Shown piece by piece: positions 42,264 through 50,479 of a stretch of 64,000 nt of DNA (the stretch's first letter is position 1; the number at the start of each line of letters is the position of its first letter). This DNA is from Pacificoceanicola sp049341065. GTDB lineage: Bacteria > Pseudomonadota > Alphaproteobacteria > Rhodobacterales > Rhodobacteraceae. The notes below the pieces were generated by a model, which was given only the letters and a program-made list of their open reading frames with translations, did not search any database and was not told where the DNA came from. Location of the stretch: positions 310,001 through 374,000 of the forward strand of contig NZ_JBMPIX010000004.1 of the NCBI RefSeq assembly GCF_049341065.1, read 5' to 3'. Made by a program: the position numbers and the translations under genes.

Positions 42264-44780
42264 CTATTCGCGCGCTCTAAGAACCTGCGCTGGACGAACC
42301 GCGAGGGGCCGCAGCGCAAAGGCCAGACCTGCCAGGAGAGTTGCGATGATGCCGCCCACGACAATGCCAATGGCTGATGACCAAACCACTTCGAACTTGG
42401 TTTCCATGACGATGTCGCTGACCGCCCATCCGCCGGCAATGCCCGCGCCCAAGGCAACGATGCCGGCCCCGGCGCCAAGAAGAACGGAGCGCAGGGCAAA
42501 ACTGCGCAGGATGCGTGTGCGGCTGGCGCCAAGGGTCTTGAGAATGGCCGCTTCGTAGGTCCGGGCGCTTTCGCCCGCCGCTGCCGCGCCGATCAGCACG
42601 AGGAAGCCGGTGAGCAATGTCGCCAAAGCCCCCCAGCGGATGGCCGAGCCTATCCCTTGCAGCAATTCGCTGACCCGGTCGATGGCATCGCGGACGCGAA
42701 TAGCGGTGATGTTGGGGTATTTATCCGCCAGATCGCGCAAAATCCGCGCTTCGGCGGACTCGTCCGCGTATACTGTCGAGATGAAGGTATGCGGCGCGCC
42801 TTGCAGCGCGGCAGGATTCATCGTCATGACAAAGCCGATCCCGGCCGTTGAAAAATCAACCTCGCGGAATGAGGTGATGGTCGCGGTGATGTCGCGCCCA
42901 AGGATGTTCACGGTAATCTCATCGCCCAGCTTGAGACCAATTTCCTCGGCCTCTTCAGCGGCGAAACTGATTTGCGGCGGGCCGGTGTAATCTTCGGGCC
43001 ACCATTCGCCTTCGGTCACGGTTGTACGGGCGTCGGGTTTTGCAGAATAGGTGATGCCGCGGTCGCCGCGCACAACCCAGTGGTCGCCTGCGACCTCTCT
43101 TGCCGGTTGGCCATTGATCCTGGTGAGGATGCCGCGCAGCATCGGCGCGCTGTCGATACGGCTTACGGCGGGATCGTTTTCCAGTCGCTCCAGATAACCC
43201 GACATCTGATCCTTTTGAATATCGACAAAGAAGTAAGACGGGGCAACATCAGGCAGATCGCGGGCAATGGCGCTGCGCAGGTTGCCATCGATCTGGCCGA
43301 TCGCCGCCAGCACCGCCAGTCCCAGACCCAATGAAAGAACCACGGCTCCGGCGCTTTCGCCCGGACCGCCAATGGCGGCCAAGGCCCAGCGCAGAACCGG
43401 GCGACCTCGGGCGGCGTGCGTCGCACGGCGGGCCAGCCAGCGGATCGCCTGCGCCGCCAAAGCCAGCGTGATGAGTGCAGCCAGAATACCACCGGCGGCC
43501 CAAAGGGTCAGGCCGGGTCGGCCGGAAAAAGCCGCGGCTGTGCCGATCAACGCCGCAAGCAAAAGCGCGATGGCTATAAGATAGCGGACCGAGGGCAGCA
43601 GGCGCGCGCCTTCCAGTGCGTCGCGGAACAGTGTGGCGGCGCGCACCTCTTCTGCACGAGAAAGCGGCCAGAGCGTAAAGACCAAAGCCGTCAGAACGCC
43701 ATAAAGCGCGGCTTCGCCCAAGGGACCGGGGTGCAGAGTGAAAATCGCCGGGACAGGCAGCGCAGAATTTATCAAAGGCCCAAGCAAAATGGGCACCAAA
43801 GCCCCGAGGGCAAGGCCGATGACGATGCCCACCAAGGCCAGCGCCCCGATTTGCAGGAAGTAGGTGAGAAAAATGATCCTTCGCGTCGCGCCGAGGGTGC
43901 GAAGGGTTGCGATCACGCTCGTCTTGCCTGCCAGATAGGCGCGTACGGCGGCCGAAACACCGATCCCTCCGACTGCCAGCCCAGAGAGACCGACCAGCAC
44001 AAGAAAATCCCCCAAACGGTCGACAAAGCGCGCGATCCCCGGCGCGCCATTGCGGGCATCTCGCCATTTAAGCCCGTTGCCCTCGAACCGGGCGCGCGCC
44101 TCGGCGGCGGTTGCGTCAAGATCGGTGCCTTGGGGAAGCAGGAGACGGTATTCGGTATCAAACAGAGAGCCGGGTGCCAAAAGTCCCGAGCCTTCAAGGT
44201 CTGCGGTACGCACGATGGTGCGGGGGCCAAGGCCAAAGCCATCGCCCGCATCGTCAGGCTCGGTTTTGATCGTGGCTCGCAGGGTGAAATCCTGTTCACC
44301 CAGACGAAAGCCGTCGCCGGGGGCCAGACCCAACCGATCAGCAAGGACCGGAGCCATGACCGCGCCGTGATCTTCCAGTGCATGGCTCAGCGGCATCGCC
44401 GGAGAGAGGGCAATCTCGCCCAACAGTGGATAACCGCCATCGACAGATTTCACCTGGGTCAAACCACGCTCGGTCTGGCCTTGGCGGGTCACCGTGGCCA
44501 TGGAGCGGAAATCGGTGACTTCGGACACTTCGGTCGCAACATCGGCCATCCACGCGCGCTCGGCCTCGGTGGCAAAGCGATAGGTAAATTCGACCTGAGC
44601 ATCGCCGCCCAACAGAACCGCGCCCTGATCCTGAAGACCTGCCTCGATGGCCGCGCGGACCGATCCGACCCCGGCAATGGCAGCAACGCCAAGCGCCAAA
44701 CAGGCAAGGAAGATGCGAAAGCCATGCAGGCCGCCGCGCAATTCGCGGCGGGCAAAACGGGCAGCGATGCGAAAGTTCAT
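42264..44780 (-). CDS. FtsX-like ABC transporter permease (YbbP type)
   Basis: 838-residue membrane protein with an N-terminal anchor (FRIFLACLALGVAAIAGVGSV), a large periplasmic domain and two sets of FtsX-type membrane helices (GLAVGGIGVSAAVRAYLAGKTSVIATLRTLGATRRIIF and AAILKTLGASRTRILRSFALRSV, the mechanotransmission coupling helices). This is the YbbP type, which works with YbbA; together they are thought to move lipids or lipoprotein-like molecules and are often found with a TesA lysophospholipase gene, as here. Starts four bases inside the ATPase gene end. Confidence 0.88.
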   Translation of the reverse strand: MNFRIAARFARRELRGGLHGFRIFLACLALGVAAIAGVGSVRAAIEAGLQDQGAVLLGGDAQVEFTYRFATEAERAWMADVATEVSEVTDFRSMATVTRQGQTERGLTQVKSVDGGYPLLGEIALSPAMPLSHALEDHGAVMAPVLADRLGLAPGDGFRLGEQDFTLRATIKTEPDDAGDGFGLGPRTIVRTADLEGSGLLAPGSLFDTEYRLLLPQGTDLDATAAEARARFEGNGLKWRDARNGAPGIARFVDRLGDFLVLVGLSGLAVGGIGVSAAVRAYLAGKTSVIATLRTLGATRRIIFLTYFLQIGALALVGIVIGLALGALVPILLGPLINSALPVPAIFTLHPGPLGEAALYGVLTALVFTLWPLSRAEEVRAATLFRDALEGARLLPSVRYLIAIALLLAALIGTAAAFSGRPGLTLWAAGGILAALITLALAAQAIRWLARRATHAARGRPVLRWALAAIGGPGESAGAVVLSLGLGLAVLAAIGQIDGNLRSAIARDLPDVAPSYFFVDIQKDQMSGYLERLENDPAVSRIDSAPMLRGILTRINGQPAREVAGDHWVVRGDRGITYSAKPDARTTVTEGEWWPEDYTGPPQISFAAEEAEEIGLKLGDEITVNILGRDITATITSFREVDFSTAGIGFVMTMNPAALQGAPHTFISTVYADESAEARILRDLADKYPNITAIRVRDAIDRVSELLQGIGSAIRWGALATLLTGFLVLIGAAAAGESARTYEAAILKTLGASRTRILRSFALRSVLLGAGAGIVALGAGIAGGWAVSDIVMETKFEVVWSSAIGIVVGGIIATLLAGLAFALRPLAVRPAQVLRARE

Positions 44781-45481
44781 GCGCGGACCTTTTGGGCAGC
44801 GTCTTGCGGATCTTGCTCCATTTCACCGTCGCGCAGGCGCACCACCCGGTCGCAGCGCGCGGCCAAATTCGGGTCATGTGTGACCATGATCAGTGTCGCG
44901 CCATGTTTGTCGGACAGGCCAAGTAGCAGGTCCATGATCGCAGCCCCGTTTACGCCATCAAGGTTGCCGGTTGGCTCGTCCGCCAAAAGAATTCCGGGAC
45001 GGGGGGCAAGGGCGCGAGCCAATGCGACGCGCTGTTGCTCGCCTCCGGACATCTGCGCGGGATAGTGATCGGCGCGGTGGGCAAGGCCGACGGTTTCCAA
45101 CTCGGCTTTGGCGCGGTCAAAGGCGTCCTTATGACCGGCCAGCTCAAGCGGCGTCGCCACGTTTTCAAGCGCGGTCATGGTTGGAATGAGATGGAAGGAC
45201 TGAAAAACCACGCCCATGTTGTCGCGCCTAAAACGGGCCAGCGCGTCTTCGTTCATCGCGGTCAGATCGTAGCCCATGGCGAATACGCTGCCCGAGGTCG
45301 CGCGCTCCAACCCGCCCATGACCATCAGCAGCGAGGACTTGCCCGAGCCGGACGGCCCGATCAGGCCGATCGTCTCGCCTTTCGTGACATCGAGCGAAAT
45401 TCCATGCAGAATTTCAACCATGCCAGCATTGCCCTTCAGGCGAAGGGTCACATCTTTGAGGGTGAGAATTTGATCTGGCAT
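44777..45481 (-). CDS. ABC transporter ATP-binding protein (YbbA/LolD type)
   Basis: 234-residue ATPase. Walker A GPSGSGKSSLL, signature MSGGEQQRVALARAL, Walker B ILLADEPTGNLD and switch His in VTHDPNLA. The SGEQQRVALARA pattern is the LolD/MacB group. Together with the FtsX-like permease it forms a YbbAP-type exporter. It is divergent from the TesA-type esterase with only 17 bases between start codons; both start sites share the AAGGA-GACG-TCCTT palindrome as ribosome-binding region. Confidence 0.92.
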   Translation of the reverse strand: MPDQILTLKDVTLRLKGNAGMVEILHGISLDVTKGETIGLIGPSGSGKSSLLMVMGGLERATSGSVFAMGYDLTAMNEDALARFRRDNMGVVFQSFHLIPTMTALENVATPLELAGHKDAFDRAKAELETVGLAHRADHYPAQMSGGEQQRVALARALAPRPGILLADEPTGNLDGVNGAAIMDLLLGLSDKHGATLIMVTHDPNLAARCDRVVRLRDGEMEQDPQDAAQKVRA

Positions 45482-45484
45482 ATC

Positions 45485-45498
45485 AAGGAGACGTCCTT
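45485..45498. promoter_or_regulatory. Shared palindromic ribosome-binding region of two divergent genes
   Basis: AAGGA-GACG-TCCTT has self-complementary outer arms. On the plus strand it supplies AAGGAG 8 bases before the TTG of the esterase; on the minus strand it supplies AAGGA 12 bases before the ATG of ybbA. With start codons 17 bases apart, there is no room for promoters between the genes, so their transcripts must start within the opposite gene or just before it. Confidence 0.5.
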
Positions 45499-46179
45499 TT
45501 GATTGAACGCTTTACATATGGGCTGACCGGAGCGCGCAACAAGGCTTGTGCGGCAATCCTGGTTGCCATCGGGTTACCGGTTCAGGCGGCTGAGGTCGAT
45601 ATTCTGGCTTTGGGGGACAGTCTGACGCAGGGTTACGGGCTGATCGAGCAAGAAGGCTTTGTTCCGCAATTGCGCGCTTGGCTGGCGGCGCATGGCCATG
45701 ATGTCAGGATTGTGAACGGGGGCGTGTCCGGAGATACAACTGCTGGTGGCTTGTCCCGTGTGGAGTGGTCACTGACGCCCGAGATTGACGCGATGATTGT
45801 CACCTTGGGGGGCAACGATCTGCTTCGTGGTGTCGCACCAGAGGTCGCCAGGTCGAACCTAGATGGCATTCTGAAAGTTGCAGCGGCCAAGGATCTTGAG
45901 GTTCTGTTGATTGGCATGCAGGCGCCGGGTAACTATGGACAGGAATATAAGGTTGCCTTTGATGCAATTTATCCGGAATTGGCCGAAGAGTACGGCACCC
46001 TATACCTGCCAAGTTTCTTTCAAGGTCTGATGACGGATGGCGCGTCGCCCTCGGATGTAGCGGAATTCATGCAACCCGACGGCATTCATCCGAACGGCAA
46101 GGGAGTTGCCCGAATTGTCGAGGCCATCGGCCCCAAGATTGAAGAACTGATTGCGCGGGTTTCAGAAAACCCTAGCTGA
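45499..46179 (+). CDS. tesA: TesA-type arylesterase/acyl-CoA thioesterase (SGNH hydrolase)
   Basis: 226-residue SGNH/GDSL hydrolase. A short signal peptide (ACAAILVAIGLPVQA) is followed by the nucleophile block LALGDSLTQGYG, the Gly block NGGVSGDT, the Asn block LGGNDLL and the catalytic DGIHPN near the end. Such enzymes hydrolyse aryl esters, lysophospholipids and acyl-CoA in the periplasm. The start is a TTG at 45499 with AAGGAG 8 bases upstream. Divergent from ybbA, in line with the common TesA-YbbAP pairing. The end overlaps a small gene on the other strand by eight bases. Confidence 0.9.
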   Translation: MIERFTYGLTGARNKACAAILVAIGLPVQAAEVDILALGDSLTQGYGLIEQEGFVPQLRAWLAAHGHDVRIVNGGVSGDTTAGGLSRVEWSLTPEIDAMIVTLGGNDLLRGVAPEVARSNLDGILKVAAAKDLEVLLIGMQAPGNYGQEYKVAFDAIYPELAEEYGTLYLPSFFQGLMTDGASPSDVAEFMQPDGIHPNGKGVARIVEAIGPKIEELIARVSENPS

Positions 46180-46372
46180 AAACCTGTCTAGGCCCATGAT
46201 GATCTTGCTGTTGCCGCAGGCACCCGTTGGCAATGAGCAAGAGCCCCAGTCCAATTCCGGACCCTAGATAAATCGCCAGGGCTTGCAGGGCGGAAATATC
46301 CCAGAACAGCCATCCCAGAACTGCGGCAAACAGGCCGATAACGCTTCCGATTAGAAACCCAAAGATTGCCAT
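46172..46372 (-). CDS. Small two-helix membrane protein
   Basis: 66-residue protein with two hydrophobic segments (GFLIGSVIGLFAAVLGWLFW and ALQALAIYLGSGIGLGLLLIA) and a polar C-terminus. A strong AAGGAGG lies 6 bases before the ATG, which supports real translation. Glycine-rich helix faces (GxxxG) suggest it packs against itself or other membrane proteins. It ends inside the 3' end of the esterase gene on the opposite strand. No family recognised. Confidence 0.68.
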   Translation of the reverse strand: MAIFGFLIGSVIGLFAAVLGWLFWDISALQALAIYLGSGIGLGLLLIANGCLRQQQDHHGPRQVFS

Positions 46373-46479
46373 GATTTGCCTCCTTGCCCCAGTTTGGCGG
46401 TGAATTCCTTAAAAAGTATTAAGATAGCTGAATTGAGGCGGAAAAGCGGCAGCGTCGCGGCCCGTAAACGGCGAATACT

Positions 46480-47646
46480 TCAATTTTCGCGCAATACCCG
46501 CAGGACAAACCCGGGCAGGCGGGTGGCCATATGGCGCATCAACGGGCCATACTCGGTCTCGCCCGACATCATCCGAAAGTATTCACCGCGCAGCGTTCGG
46601 GATGACCGGAAACTGCGCACGAAAGCTGGGCGCAGCCTTTCCCGGAACATGATGTTTCTCAACAGGCGCGCGTGGCGCAACGCCTTATGGATGGGGCGTA
46701 GTCCAGCGCAGTAAAGCTGCAAAGCCCGAGTGGGTTGATTGGTCGATAGCGCTTGGATCACGGCAAGCGCGGCCAATTCGCCGCTATGAAGCGCATGGCC
46801 GATGCCTTCGCCGGTAATCGGATCGACCAGCCCTGCCGCGTCTCCGGCAAGCAGAACACGGCCACGCCCGGGGACGTTTCGGAAGTCGCCGAACGGCAGG
46901 AACTGGCCTTTGACCGGCAGGTTGGAGGGCAGATTGAGGCGGTCGAGATAGCTGGCAAGCGCGGCTTTCATATCGGAATTGCGGGACATCACGCCGCCAA
47001 GCCCAACCGTCATTCCCGCAGCTTTGGGAAATCGCCAGCCATAGCCCCACTTTGCTGCCCCAAAGTCGATTCTCAGCGGCGCAGAAGGGTCGGGTTCGGG
47101 GTGTTCGACCTCAAGCGCAAAGCCGATCTTGTCACGATCAAAAGCCTGCCCAAACAACAGTTTGGCCGTCGGGCTGTTCACGCCATCCGCTGCAATGATC
47201 AGCGGAGCAACCAGCCGCGTTCCATTAAGGTCCAAAGCACCATTCTCAGGATCCAATGTGCCGTTTTGCCCGGTGAAATCCTGCGCGCCCGAAGCCAGTG
47301 CCTGTCGCACAAGCGCGGCATCAAGCGCATAGCGCATTCCTAGATAAAGCGGTGGAACGCCTTTGGTCAGGCCAAGATCTTCGCCAAAGGCAAAGAATGC
47401 GACCTCTTGGCAGCGCACCAAAGGGATGTCCGGCAGGCGGCCTTGAAAAATCCGCTGGTAATGACCGATGGCACGGCCCGTTATACCGCCGCCGCAGAGC
47501 TTTGCCCGCGGAAATTGGCGTTTATCGACAAGCGCCACACGTAAACCGGAAGCGGCGGCCGTCTGGGCCGCCGCAGCGCCGGCTGGGCCGGCACCAATTA
47601 CAATCAGATCAAAGTGGCGCGTGTGCGCCCCAATTGCCGATGTCAC
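46480..47646 (-). CDS. Geranylgeranyl reductase family FAD oxidoreductase
   Basis: 388-residue FAD flavoprotein. FAD-binding start DLIVIGAGPAGAAAAQTAAASGLRVALVDKR, and GDAAGLVDPITGEGIGHAL, both typical of the geranylgeranyl-reductase/ChlP/BchP family. These saturate isoprenoid side chains of pigments, lipids or quinones. Unlike a BchP gene, it is not in a photosynthesis cluster here. GTG start at 47646 overlaps the L,D-transpeptidase stop by four bases (GTGA), which makes it a coupled downstream gene; functional linkage is unclear. Confidence 0.85.
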   Translation of the reverse strand: MTSAIGAHTRHFDLIVIGAGPAGAAAAQTAAASGLRVALVDKRQFPRAKLCGGGITGRAIGHYQRIFQGRLPDIPLVRCQEVAFFAFGEDLGLTKGVPPLYLGMRYALDAALVRQALASGAQDFTGQNGTLDPENGALDLNGTRLVAPLIIAADGVNSPTAKLLFGQAFDRDKIGFALEVEHPEPDPSAPLRIDFGAAKWGYGWRFPKAAGMTVGLGGVMSRNSDMKAALASYLDRLNLPSNLPVKGQFLPFGDFRNVPGRGRVLLAGDAAGLVDPITGEGIGHALHSGELAALAVIQALSTNQPTRALQLYCAGLRPIHKALRHARLLRNIMFRERLRPAFVRSFRSSRTLRGEYFRMMSGETEYGPLMRHMATRLPGFVLRVLREN

Positions 47647-48191
47647 AGAACGGTGACGGGGGTGCCTACTGGCACACGCTCATAAAGATCCATCACGTGC
47701 TCATTGATCATCCGGATACATCCGTTCGATACCGAGCGGCCAATCGAGCTGGGCGACGTCGTGCCATGGATGCGGAAGAACGTGTCGCGCCCGTTCTGGA
47801 ACAGGTACAGCGCGCGTGCACCCAATGGGTTGCCCGGGCCACCAGGCTGGACATAGTCGTTGTCCTTGAATTTGCCGTAGTGGTTGGGCTCGCGCTCGAT
47901 CATTTCGTTTGTGGGGCGCCAGGTCGGCCATTCTTTCTTGGCGCCAATTTTGGCGTTTCCGGTAAATTCCAGACCTGCTTTGCCCACGCCGACGCCGTAA
48001 CGCATGGCAACACCGGGCGCTTCGACGAAATAGAGGAAATGCGCACGGGGCATGATCAGAATTTGCCCGGGCACCAAATCTGATTTGATGGCAACTTTTT
48101 GCGGACGAAAGATAGGATCGACTTCAAAGGCATAAGCGGGCATTGCGGCAGTTGCCGCAGCGGCGGCGACAAAAGTTCGACGTGTGATCAT
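47643..48191 (-). CDS. L,D-transpeptidase (YkuD domain)
   Basis: 182-residue exported peptidoglycan enzyme. The N-terminus ITRRTFVAAAAATAAMPAYA resembles a twin-arginine signal. The YkuD catalytic motif is RIHGTTSPSSIGRSVSNGCIRM, with the nucleophile Cys and catalytic His. It forms 3-3 crosslinks or anchors proteins to peptidoglycan. The domain is compact, with no LysM or PG-binding module seen. Divergent from trxC with 140 bases between. Confidence 0.92.
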   Translation of the reverse strand: MITRRTFVAAAAATAAMPAYAFEVDPIFRPQKVAIKSDLVPGQILIMPRAHFLYFVEAPGVAMRYGVGVGKAGLEFTGNAKIGAKKEWPTWRPTNEMIEREPNHYGKFKDNDYVQPGGPGNPLGARALYLFQNGRDTFFRIHGTTSPSSIGRSVSNGCIRMINEHVMDLYERVPVGTPVTVL

Positions 48192-48296
48192 GGCAGCTAC
48201 TCAATCCAATAAATTAGGTGGGGGAGATTTTGCGCAGGCTACCTCGAAAATCAATCCCGCGCGCAGGAATGACTTGTCACGATGGCGTGCACGACA

Positions 48297-48318
48297 CATA
48301 TATGATAATTGATATATG
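48297..48318. promoter_or_regulatory. AT-rich inverted repeat upstream of trxC
   Basis: CATATAT-GATAATTG-ATATATG: seven-base arms with an eight-base spacer, 14 bases upstream of the trxC start. It could be an operator or part of a promoter. No known consensus was recognised. Confidence 0.4.
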
Positions 48319-48331
48319 AATGGAGTGAGCC

Positions 48332-48772
48332 ATGACTGCCCTCAAACTTGTCTGTCTTGACTGCGGTCAGACGAACCGCGTTCCTCAGAAAAAGCTGGCG
48401 CAAGGCGCGAAATGTGGAACTTGCGGAGCGGCTTTGCTGCCTACTAAACCCGTTGATGTTGATCCTGCGATCTTGGCCAAAGCCGCCAAAACGGACGAAC
48501 TGCCTCTTTTGGCTGACTATTGGGCGCCGTGGTGCGGCCCGTGCCGCATGATGGCCCCGGAGTTTTCCAAAGCGGCGCAGACCCTGCACGGGCAAGCCCG
48601 ACTGGTCAAAATCAACACGCAGGACCATGAGCAGGTCGGCGACAAATACGGAATCAGAGGTATCCCGACGATGATTCTCTTTGCGGGTGGCCGGGAACGA
48701 GACCGTCAATCCGGAGCAATGCCTGCACAACAGATCACGAGTTTCGTCGCCCAAGCCACGGGCAAAATCTGA
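48332..48772 (+). CDS. trxC: Thioredoxin 2 (zinc-ribbon thioredoxin)
   Basis: 146-residue thioredoxin with an N-terminal zinc ribbon (Cys8, Cys11, Cys28, Cys31) and a thioredoxin domain with the active site WAPWCGPC (Cys68, Cys71) and cis-Pro in GIPTMILF. A cytoplasmic oxidative-stress thioredoxin. The cysteine pair spacing matches E. coli Trx2. Divergent from the L,D-transpeptidase. It meets the MotE-like gene tail to tail with a one-base gap. Confidence 0.95.
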   Translation: MTALKLVCLDCGQTNRVPQKKLAQGAKCGTCGAALLPTKPVDVDPAILAKAAKTDELPLLADYWAPWCGPCRMMAPEFSKAAQTLHGQARLVKINTQDHEQVGDKYGIRGIPTMILFAGGRERDRQSGAMPAQQITSFVAQATGKI

Positions 48773-48773
48773 T

Positions 48774-49472
48774 CTAATTCTTGGGCACTTCCGCATTGCG
48801 ACCGGCAAGAACGACGCTGATCGTATACGCGGCGCTTGGCGTCAGGCCAGCCATGATCGCCGCTGCTGCATCGGATCGCATACGGCCCAGAAAGCCTGCG
48901 GCGAATTCCGGGTCCATTTCTTCGAACAGGGCAGCAGCCTGTTTTGGCTTCATATTTGCATAAACGTCGGTAAGTCGGCTGATATCATCCTCAGCGGCGG
49001 TCTGGGCAAGCGCGAGCGTTCCGCGCAGCTTTTGTTCAGCCGCTTCAAGTTCGGCCATTTTGCGATCGATTTCCTGCTCTGCGAGGCTCAGCGCCTGCAT
49101 ACGTACGTCGATATCTGCTTCACGCTGCTTGATCCGCGCCTCTCGTTTGTTCAAGGCTTCGATCAATGGCATGATATCGGCCTCTGCGACCCGCTTGACC
49201 GGCGTGGAATGATCCCCGCCCCCCGGAGGATGAGAATCGGTTGCCAGAGCATGTGCATTTGCGGCCATTACATCGCCCTCGGAAGATGCCCCTGCGGCAA
49301 GGTTGGTTGCAGGTTCTTCCCGTGCGAAGGCCTCGCTGGCGCCCACCGCTGTGCGTAAGACGGCCGAGGCAATGAGAAGACCGCCAATCGCCGTCAACGC
49401 ACCTCGCATCCTGCGGCGCGGCTTTTTCTTTACTGTCGGTACCGAAGGTTTGGATGTCTTTGCAATGGCCAT
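48774..49472 (-). CDS. Flagellar MotE-like protein
   Basis: 232-residue protein. A basic start (KKKPRRRM) and one membrane segment (ALTAIGGLLIASAVLRTAV) precede a long acidic linker, a coiled coil of about residues 105-165 (ALNKREARIKQREADIDVRM onward), and a C-terminal MgtE-N/FliG-like repeat region (YANMKPKQAAALFEEMDPEFAAGFLGRMRSDAAAAIMA). This layout is that of MotE/MotC-type periplasmic proteins in alphaproteobacteria, which stabilise the motor stator. Third gene of the leftward flagellar operon, 9 bases from the preceding gene. The precise MotE role is by analogy. Confidence 0.8.
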   Translation of the reverse strand: MAIAKTSKPSVPTVKKKPRRRMRGALTAIGGLLIASAVLRTAVGASEAFAREEPATNLAAGASSEGDVMAANAHALATDSHPPGGGDHSTPVKRVAEADIMPLIEALNKREARIKQREADIDVRMQALSLAEQEIDRKMAELEAAEQKLRGTLALAQTAAEDDISRLTDVYANMKPKQAAALFEEMDPEFAAGFLGRMRSDAAAAIMAGLTPSAAYTISVVLAGRNAEVPKN

Positions 49473-49481
49473 GAGTAATCC

Positions 49482-49832
49482 TCAGTTCCGGGGGTGTCGG
49501 AAAAAGATGGTGTCCGGCTGCGCTTGTTTTGGCGGTTCCACGGGTTGCTGCGGCAGATCGTGCATTGAGGCGACCATCAATTCCAGCCGTCTCGCCACAT
49601 CTTCAGCGCGTTCTGTCAATTCTTCTAGGGACTTAGAAGAGTGACCCGCGCTGGATTGCGCTGCGCTCAGCGTCTTTGTCAGGTCGTCAACCTGCGCAGA
49701 GAGTACTGCTACCGCGCCGCCAACGCCATTTTCCAAATCAGTGAAACGCGTCAATCGGCGCGCCAGAATAAAACAGTAGAATCCCGCTCCCAAAGCGCCC
49801 GCGACAAGCAAGATGTCAGCAATCACGTCCAT
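49482..49832 (-). CDS. Hypothetical membrane-anchored coiled-coil protein in flagellar operon
   Basis: 116 residues, no family recognised with confidence. One N-terminal membrane segment (DVIADILLVAGALGAGFYCFILARRL) followed by a helical, coiled-coil-like region (VDDLTKTLSAAQSSAGHSSKSLEELTERAEDVARRLELMVA) and a proline-rich tail. It lies between fliL (11 bases) and the MotE-like gene (9 bases), so it is probably a motor or basal-body accessory protein of the alphaproteobacterial flagellum. Confidence 0.72.
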   Translation of the reverse strand: MDVIADILLVAGALGAGFYCFILARRLTRFTDLENGVGGAVAVLSAQVDDLTKTLSAAQSSAGHSSKSLEELTERAEDVARRLELMVASMHDLPQQPVEPPKQAQPDTIFFRHPRN

Positions 49833-49843
49833 TCCTTTCCCTT

Positions 49844-50362
49844 TCAGTTCAGTACGAATTCGAGAACGAGCAAATCTCTTATGCGGCCCTCTCCGGCCAC
49901 CATGCTTACCCGTCTCAACATTTGCGCGCGCAGTTTAACAAGGACGCCAGGTTGCTCCAGCATGGCTGGATCAAGCGCACGGAGATAGCTGTTCATGACG
50001 TCCTGCACGCGTGGAAGAAGTCCCTCGACTTCGGTAGCGTATTGTTTTGGAACCTCAAGGCTGCCTCGAAACCTCAGGTGATCCGCCTGAGCAGTGGGTC
50101 CTAGGGAAATCAAAAGTTGAGGAACTTCGACAAAGGCGATGTCAGCCAAAGGCGCATTATCTACAGGAACCGAGTGGCTGTTGTCTTCGGCATGCGAATC
50201 GGCAGCCGCGTGATCGCCAGCACCACCACCCAGCATTCCGGAAGACGCGGCAAAGAAACCGCCTCCGCCACCGGCCAAAGCCAGGACAATACCGATAATC
50301 AAGGGCAGTTTGGAAGGCTTGCCCTTTTCGACTTCCACATTGTCTGCGGTGGTATCAGCCAT
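49844..50362 (-). CDS. fliL: Flagellar basal body-associated protein FliL
   Basis: 172-residue FliL: an N-terminal membrane helix (LPLIIGIVLALAGGGGGFFAA), a low-complexity His/Ala/Asp linker, and the FliL periplasmic domain (FVEVPQLLISLGPTAQADHLRFRGSLEV, then LRAQMLRRVSMVAGEGRIRDLLVLEFVLN). FliL sits around the stator and modulates torque. GAGG lies about 6 bases before the ATG. First gene of the leftward operon, divergent from fliF; the 117-base gap contains a CtrA-like site. Confidence 0.9.
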   Translation of the reverse strand: MADTTADNVEVEKGKPSKLPLIIGIVLALAGGGGGFFAASSGMLGGGAGDHAAADSHAEDNSHSVPVDNAPLADIAFVEVPQLLISLGPTAQADHLRFRGSLEVPKQYATEVEGLLPRVQDVMNSYLRALDPAMLEQPGVLVKLRAQMLRRVSMVAGEGRIRDLLVLEFVLN

Positions 50363-50407
50363 TCTTAACCTCTTTTCCGATCTGAAACCGTTATAGGCGC
50401 AAAGGGG

Positions 50408-50422
50408 CTAACTGATTGTTAA
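50408..50422. promoter_or_regulatory. CtrA-like binding site between fliL and fliF
   Basis: CTAA-CTGATTG-TTAA, one base from the CtrA consensus TTAA-N7-TTAA. CtrA controls flagellar genes in many Rhodobacterales. It lies about 46 bases from fliL and 58 bases from fliF, and would be placed to act on both. Assignment is inference. Confidence 0.4.
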
Positions 50423-50479
50423 GGCGAATAGGCGAACCTTGGCAGCAACCGAACAGAACGTTTGGAGCGGAGGTCGATC

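Noticed and set aside
43416..45065. 549-codon open frame on the plus strand, opposite the YbbP-type permease and YbbA genes
   Set aside because: Shadow of high-GC coding DNA: composition is dominated by Arg, Gln and Gly, it has no family resemblance, and the opposite strand carries clear ABC motifs.
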